64,000 nucleotides of DNA. Source: Coprinellus micaceus. Its lineage: Eukaryota > Basidiomycota > Agaricomycetes > Agaricales > Psathyrellaceae. Where the stretch lies: positions 1-64,000 of the forward strand of contig OX596334.1 of the NCBI GenBank assembly GCA_951394405.1. The letters run 5' to 3'. Under the pieces are notes generated by a model. It did not search any database. It was not told the DNA's origin and was given only the letters and a program-made list of their open reading frames with translations. Each line of letters opens with the position of its first letter. Position 1 is the stretch's first letter. Positions 57,997 through 64,000 of this stretch are shown here, piece after piece. The position numbers were made by a program, and so were the translations under genes.

Positions 57997-58969
57997 CGGC
58001 GGATGTGCCGGATGGCGTACGACTTCGAAGGTATTCGTGTTCCACACCTGCGAGAGGTTAGAGAGAACCACCGCGACGTTGTGGGCTTTCCCAAATCTTC
58101 ATTTTAATGGGGTAAGTGCGGGAGGACTCATAGGCTGGGCGCTGGAGGCCGCTAGAGAGCGCGAAGAAGGTGAATTGGGGTGTGCGTTAGCAAGCATAAG
58201 TCTATCTGCTCTGGCTTTATATATGGGCCATTCGCATGAAATCAAATAGACTGGTTTCATTGTGTTAAATAGCGCAGGGCGGCCGCGATTAACAGCCGAC
58301 CTGGTACTCGAGGTAGACGATCATGACTGTGAGTTGCGATAGATCAACCTACTGACTTCTAGCGTTCCTTTTTGAGCTCAAGGGGGTCAATGAGAAGCAG
58401 AATAACCGTGCAGGCTTGGGCTAATAGGTCGTATGAGAAAGGAGGCCGGAGATATATTAGCAATAAATAATTACATTTCCACCGGCAAGACATTGCGGAG
58501 TGCTAGTGACATGTCGCTGCGCACAGGTAAGCATTACCCCACGAGGAATGCGTCGTACTCTCCTCAGGCATTTTCTGAACGACACTAGTAGCATCGTATT
58601 GTACAGTACGTTCGTCTGATCTGCAATCGGGCATAGCACCAAGCCTTGCCATTCTCGCCCTTGACCTTCAGCAAGTCTTTGGGGGCCGCCATTTTGTCTC
58701 ATTCAAACTTGAGTACTTTACCCTTAGAGTGGGACGCGTCGGGCATGCAGCCAACTTGGCCCCGAAGGCCTCAGGCACAGGCAAAATCGAGCTAGGCCGG
58801 AGCCGGCGTCCGCCGCAAATCCGCCGCAGGCGGCGGACGACCACGATCCGACGAGTTTTGGGCGTGTCGAGGGGGCATTCCACGGAGTGACCAGTTCTTG
58901 AGAATCGATAACGGATAACGAATGGGCTGCAGATATGGGGTATCAGAACAACGGGGCGACGTAGGAACA

Positions 58970-59099
58970 AGGGAGATGACGACCGCAAGAGGCAGGAGGC
59001 GCATGACCGGCCACTCAACTGATCCTGATAGCCGTGGAACTCAGGATGGTCAACTGTCCCCACGATTCCCTTGCTTCCTGCCGTCATCATCTCGACTTC
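58970..59099 (-). repeat. Dispersed repeat pair, copy B
   Basis: This is the inverted partner of 51632-51757; read on the - strand it begins GAAGTCGAGATGATGACGGC. It is not flanked by the MITE that adjoins copy A, so the repeat is independent of that element. Confidence 0.7.
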
Positions 59100-62000
59100 A
59101 GTCTCCACCGCCTGCTACTCAAATATCTCGTCTCTCCGATACCCACGACCTTCTCCTCGCTATCCATGACGACAATATTTACTTCGGCCTCGTATTCCCT
59201 TGCGCTAGACTCTGTCTCGATTCGGACTTCTCTTGCGTTGGGCCTCGGTTCGACTTCTCTTGAGCTGGATTTCGGATCGATATATCTACATAGCGCAGAT
59301 TTTGGATCGACTGATCTCGAGCCGAACTTTGGATAGACTAGTACTTTTCGACCGCTAGGGGGGATGACGACGACTACGGCGACTATAAAGATTGGCGCCC
59401 AACCTTCCCACCCACCCCTGTCGACTCTACACCTCCTTCTCCCAATCGCCCAGGGTTCGCCGAAGAGGGAGCTTAAGTTCTGGGGACCACGAAGACTTGG
59501 AAGAGCTTACCGGGAGTCCCGCCACGCCCGGCGGCGGCGGAGAAGAAGAGCATCATCGTCATTCCTACTGAGAAACCTCGGTATATCGGGACGCATACTA
59601 AGTAACACCGCCCGTAAGAACTTTCCTGGGAGCATATCGAGCGCTAGGGCGAGCGGGTTCTCAACCCACCCTGTCAAAAACAAACCCACTCCCAAGTCCA
59701 TCCTGAACTCGAACTCGAAGCACTCCGGCGACTCTGAATCTAATTGATGCCCATCTCGGTCCACTCGTGGACAGGATAAATCCACGTCCATGCTCCACTC
59801 AGGAGAAAGATGTCGACTCGAATTCATCTTCGAGTCCACTCAGGCCTGGTGAGAAGGACATCGAAGATCTTCCACTCGGGGGAAGAACGAAGCCATCTTC
59901 TATTCCACTCAGGGTGAGAAGGTCGAATAACGCAGCCATCCCCTAACCCCCAAACCTGCCGAGACCCGAGACGCAAGCCTCCGGCCGTAGCGATGGGGAG
60001 GGTGAACTCGGTCACCTACCTCAAGCGAACGAAACCGTGAAATGTGCGACTCGGTCTTTTATCCCAAGCCTGTTCGTTCGTTTCGAACGATGTACACCCT
60101 CCAACATCGTTCCCTTCAACGCCTCCCCCATTAACCACCCAACCTCCCTCCTTGCAACCCTCCTCCCACTCCCAAGTGTCTTCATATGCTAACTACGTCC
60201 GACACACGTAAAGGGGCTAGTAGTGAACGGGGCCTAATAATCTCATATCTGCCTCTGTTCCTTCCACGGAGGGTCGTGATGCTGACGACCCCATCGACCC
60301 CATCGACCTCGACCCCTCTCCCTCCGACGTTACGATTCCCACTAATAGCAAGCTTATAAAGAACGAGGCAGACGACGACGACGATGCAACCTTCAAACTT
60401 GAGGCCCCAGATGTGAAACGCCGGGGGAGTACACCCATATTCCTAATTCTCGTCCGTTCCATCCCAGCCCTTCGAGGACGTCCACCGGAAGTGGCGTAGG
60501 ACAGGGCGTGGTAGGACACCCTCGAACTCTTATTCCCGTACCCGAGTCCGAATACCCTCGATGGGAGGAGGATACGGTGATATGGGAGGTCGTGGAGGGT
60601 TTTCGAGAACCGCTCTCCCTTGTCGTCCGGGGACGCCGGGGAGGAGTCTAGCTCCGCAGCCTCTGGGGCAATGCGACGAGGATATCTATTTAGATGTGGA
60701 CGGGGAACGCCTATATAGAGGGCGAGGCGGACAGCGACGAAACCGGGTGTTGGCGCATCTACCTGCGCCGGCGCCTCATTTGGTCTTCATGATTCGTTTA
60801 ACTGTCACGGCTCTTCATTTCTTTCCCTGGGCTCCCAATACGGACTAGGACTCGGGGAGAACCAATTGCTAGGCGTCGATGTCCCATATGGGAGCTGGAG
60901 CTTGGAGGGAACGGGGTTGAGATTGAAGGGGGGCGCTTTGGGTCAGTGGAGGCGAGGGTGGGGATTAGGGAGTGCTAATCTCGTTCTATGGTACGTAGTA
61001 TTTTCTACCTCCATGGATTGGTCTCCGTATGTTCCCTCTACTCTTTCGAGCTTGTTGTGTCGCAAATGGGACGTATCTCGTTCCTCACACCTCCGTCGGA
61101 TCCCCGGGTCCCTCTAAACACCACCTCCGAGTTCATTACGGTGGAAGAGTGGGTGCGGCGATCGAGCGCCTGTACCATGAGGTCCTCGACGTTCTTGTGA
61201 GGTATAACACAGGTGATGCGGCGAGGGTGGAGGATTACGGGGACGCGGCGATATTTGCATGTTGGGGGTGAGTGCGTTGTTCTGGAGTTGTTATGGAATT
61301 GTTATGGTGTGCCCCACATCGCGTTACACAGAATAGTGGATCGTGCTAGGTGTCCTCTCTCTCCCATGAGCGTGAGCTGAATGACTCCCTACTCCTCCAT
61401 AATCAAAATCGAGTCACCGATGGAACAAACAAACAAACAAGCGCCCGCGGCTTGGTCTCTACCTTCACGCATTATGGATTGGACTTCGCCTTCATTCTCC
61501 ACGATCCCAGGTCAGGTGTCGTAGGTAGAGCTTGGAATGAAGCATTCTCACACCCCGTGCCCCGAGTCCAATACAATTGGGATACTGCGGAATGTTCGTC
61601 TCAACTTAGGGCTACGACACACGACAAGTGTTCGAACATTTACGTTTCCCTCCGCAGGTTTACGGGGACCTATGAACACCCGATCCGACCTATATGATAG
61701 TATATCCACCTATCACGATAATCATCTCCCCCCCCACCGGAGGATCTTATCACATTAGGCGCCCGAGGGTGGGGACCGAAGCCTTGTCCCACTGCATGTG
61801 GCATGGGCGCTCGAACCCTTCGCCCACCAATTCAACAGGCCGGATTAAGAATAAAGAGGCAACATGAGGTGAATCTGGTGATGCCTTTCTCTGCGTTCGT
61901 TCTTCGGTTGCCCACCTCACTTCGTATGCTTGGGGTCTTCGTTCACTCTGGCCTGCCTACTGCCACATCCGCAGTTCCTTCCCGCGTCGATTTAATCCAC

Positions 62001-62842
62001 TTCAGAAACTACGCTACTAAGACCATTCAAAGCTGTTGAGCGATCGGCTTTCTCGGAAAAGTGCTATGTTTTCTCCGGGACCTTCACACGCGTATATTGT
62101 TGCAGTCGGCGTAGTAGAAGGCATAGAGTTTATGGCGCATCCCGTCATTGGACCTCTCTGCGCGTCTTGGCCTTCACTCAGCGACGCGAACCGCGGACTG
62201 ACTGAGAGTGTCGTGAGGCCAATGATATTCTCCTCCGTAGCATGACGGAGTTTCCAGAGCGCTCGGTTCGCCCATCAATCACGGCATTGCGCACGATTCC
62301 ACTGTGCCCTACTTCCCGGAGATAAACCAGAAAGCAGCCATCTACTCAGTTCCTATTCATTCGGCGCTTCCATTCTTGCAAACTTCGAGTCTCCCTCTCT
62401 TCTTTTCATTTCAAACCCTGGCAGAAGTCAGCGTTCCCAGGACACCGAACCCATATAACACCAGCGTACCGTAGACAGCACTGCTTAGACTACAATCGCC
62501 GGATGGCCTTAGAGAGACGTCAGGTAAACGGATCTGAGTAGCGAGTTCGGTGTTCGATGGTAACCACCGGGAGCCTCGCGGTGACGTCCTATAGGAACTG
62601 AACCAGTAGCCTGCTCTCGAGACGATGTTTACCTGGAGTTAGAAACTCATGCAAATCCCCGAAATCCACCATGGAGCCCGTTGGCGGCTCTTTGGAGTGT
62701 CCTTGTGGAGGTGATAATCGGAGACCCCAACCAGGACGATCACCTGTCAAAGGTGTGCTCATTACTCAGTACATAACGCGACGCCACACGACAGAACACA
62801 GGGCCTCTGTGATCCCCCACCCACCGTTGCCGACCTCTCAAA

Positions 62843-64000
62843 ATGGCCACACATGAGGAGAAGGTTAAAACGCTTGCGAAAGCCGTCGTCCTGTGGCAAA
62901 TGCAAGGGGTGAGTTCACTGACGGAAATCCTGGCCGGGTATTAACGATGTCTGTTAGTATATCGCAAGTGCGTCCCGTCTCTGCTACTGAGCCTTGAGGG
63001 ACGCCTAACTTCCACTAGCACCACCTATTACTTTATATGTGCGGGTTCCACTTCCATCAGCCTCTAGCCGGCTCACTAACAAATCCTTAGGTCTACTACG
63101 TTCTTACGACTCTCGATGGGGAGGTGACGCGGGTCTGTATCCCTGCGCATGGCCAAAACTTACAGATTGTCTGCCTAGGTTTCAATCATGTTCCCTCAAA
63201 AGTGGGGTCGGGGGAGGATACTGTTCACGGTTATCCGGTATGGACCATTCCTTTGGATAGCGCTTCACTTCTCCAGTGAGTTCGGTTATGCCATTTAAAT
63301 CGACGATGGTCACAGTAGACGCGGTTCCAGGGGATTCCAGGAATTACTACGCCATGACGCCAGCCGTAGGCGCATTCCCACCGTATGGGGTACACTTAAC
63401 TAAATGAACGCAGGCATGCAAAATCGTGTTGATTCTTCGGCAAGGTATGTTCCCCTTCGTCGGTAGGTGCAATGTGGGCTAACGGGGAGGCACAGCAGTG
63501 CGACGGTTTATCCAGATGGCATGCGACAGTGAGTGTGTCGAATCTGAATTATGGTTGACACTCACGTATACGTTTTACAGCATCCCTTGCGCTATGCATG
63601 AGCGCGATTATCCAAGCTGAAGGGCTGTTTCTCTGGGTAATAGTATTGCTTTGTTTGGTGGGTGCACGTCTCAAGGCAGAAAACACAGTTTCTAATCGAT
63701 GAGCCAGGCCACACCGGTAACTGACCTTGTTGTAGATTTATGCAGCTTGGTCCGGTACCAAGGTGGGTGTGGCCCATATCTAAACTACGTGCAATTTAGT
63801 AATATGAGATCCTAGTCGAACCAAGATCACCTCTGGACGAAGCACTCGGGTTCCCCTGCCACGCCGCTCCGACGGGGACCCTGGCCGAACGAACCCTTGG
63901 CCCGCTTGGAGGGAATATCCGGAGATACGTTGGACTTGCCGCAACGACAAGTCCGTAATTCATCCCGTATGCCAACCCGGACTTTGCGTGTTAACTTCAT
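62843..64000 (+). CDS. DUF6533-like membrane protein, paralogue, cut by window end
   Basis: The exon pattern copies the gene at 54453: 62843-62908 (66 nt), 62958-62967 (10 nt), 63019-63038 (20 nt) and 63091-63123 (33 nt), all the same lengths. Then comes an exon starting at 63181 (VSIMFPQKWGRGRILFTVIR, YGPFLWIALHF). The N-terminus reads MATHEEKVKTLAKAVVLWQM, then YIATPPITLYVYYVLTTLDG. Downstream pieces include MACD-TSLALCMSAIIQAEGL, LFLWVIVLLCLVGAR, PLDEALGFPCHAAPTG and NIRRYVGLAAT, which line up with ALGYPCYWVSNG and NIHEYVGLATT of the paralogue. A frame stop follows at about 63957 in the last piece, but the paralogue has an intron there, so the 3'-terminal exons should lie beyond the window. 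Predicted multi-helix membrane protein. Confidence 0.65.

Larger units (their letters stand above)
56319..62842. other. Gene-poor stretch with coding-like fragments
   Basis: 59364-59747 (+) is an ATG-initiated 127-codon frame with an Arg run and a Ser/Pro tail. 60250-60500 (+) has an acidic, GC3-rich passage (DPIDPIDLDPSPSDVTIP, NEADDDDDATFKLEAPDVK) that looks like a true exon of an unidentified protein. 60561-61270 may contain further exons (YIEGEADSDE-type and VLVRYNTGDAARVEDYGD text), with a GTGAGT after 61267. I could not name a family. The rest shows palindromic CCGCCGC elements (57973, 58807) and no other gene. Confidence 0.35.

Overview
This is the end of a linear chromosome from a filamentous basidiomycete, most likely an Agaricomycete. 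It opens with about 27 perfect CCCTAA telomere units. Three things point to that group: genes broken by many 50-65 nt GT-AG introns, a Penelope-like telomeric retroelement of the endonuclease-less (Coprina) kind, and proteins of fungal BTB, RLM1-type MADS and multi-spanning membrane families. The species cannot be named from sequence alone.

Layout. 1-168: telomere. 169-4724: a retroelement read away from the telomere, 5'-truncated exactly where telomere repeats begin. It has a long reverse transcriptase frame, a spliceable intron, a hammerhead ribozyme near its 3' end, and a stub of the older telomere (4725-4740) on its inner side. 4.7-8.3 kb: subtelomeric minisatellites and diverged dispersed repeats. 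8.3-12 kb (- strand): a decayed, intron-containing copy of an importin-beta-3/Kap121 karyopherin gene. 12-18.2 kb: unresolved, low-complexity or degenerate DNA. 18.2-18.5 kb: a tRNA-derived SINE-like unit with a strong hairpin. 19-21.2 kb (- strand): two tandem BTB genes with identical exon layout; the telomere-side copy is truncated. 25.1-27.8 kb (- strand): an RLM1/MEF2-like MADS-box transcription factor gene, with a short motif repeated in its introns. 27.9-40.5 kb: about 12.7 kb in which I recognise no gene. 40.6-41.2 kb (+): a signal-peptide, single-span, proline-rich membrane protein. 42.7-44.2 kb (- strand): an intact eight-exon multi-spanning membrane protein. 44.3-54.4 kb: gene-poor, with a hAT-like MITE at 51.3 kb. 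54.5-56.3 kb and 62.8 kb to the window end (+): two paralogous DUF6533-like membrane proteins that share 10-nt and 20-nt micro-exons.

The functional story is a chromosome end extended by a telomere-attaching retroelement, next to a repeat-rich zone where a housekeeping-gene copy has decayed, followed by lineage-expanded families (BTB, multi-spanning membrane proteins) and one conserved regulator. The intact genes were reconstructed by hand splicing with reading phase checked across every junction given. Large parts of the window carry no supportable gene, and that is stated rather than filled.
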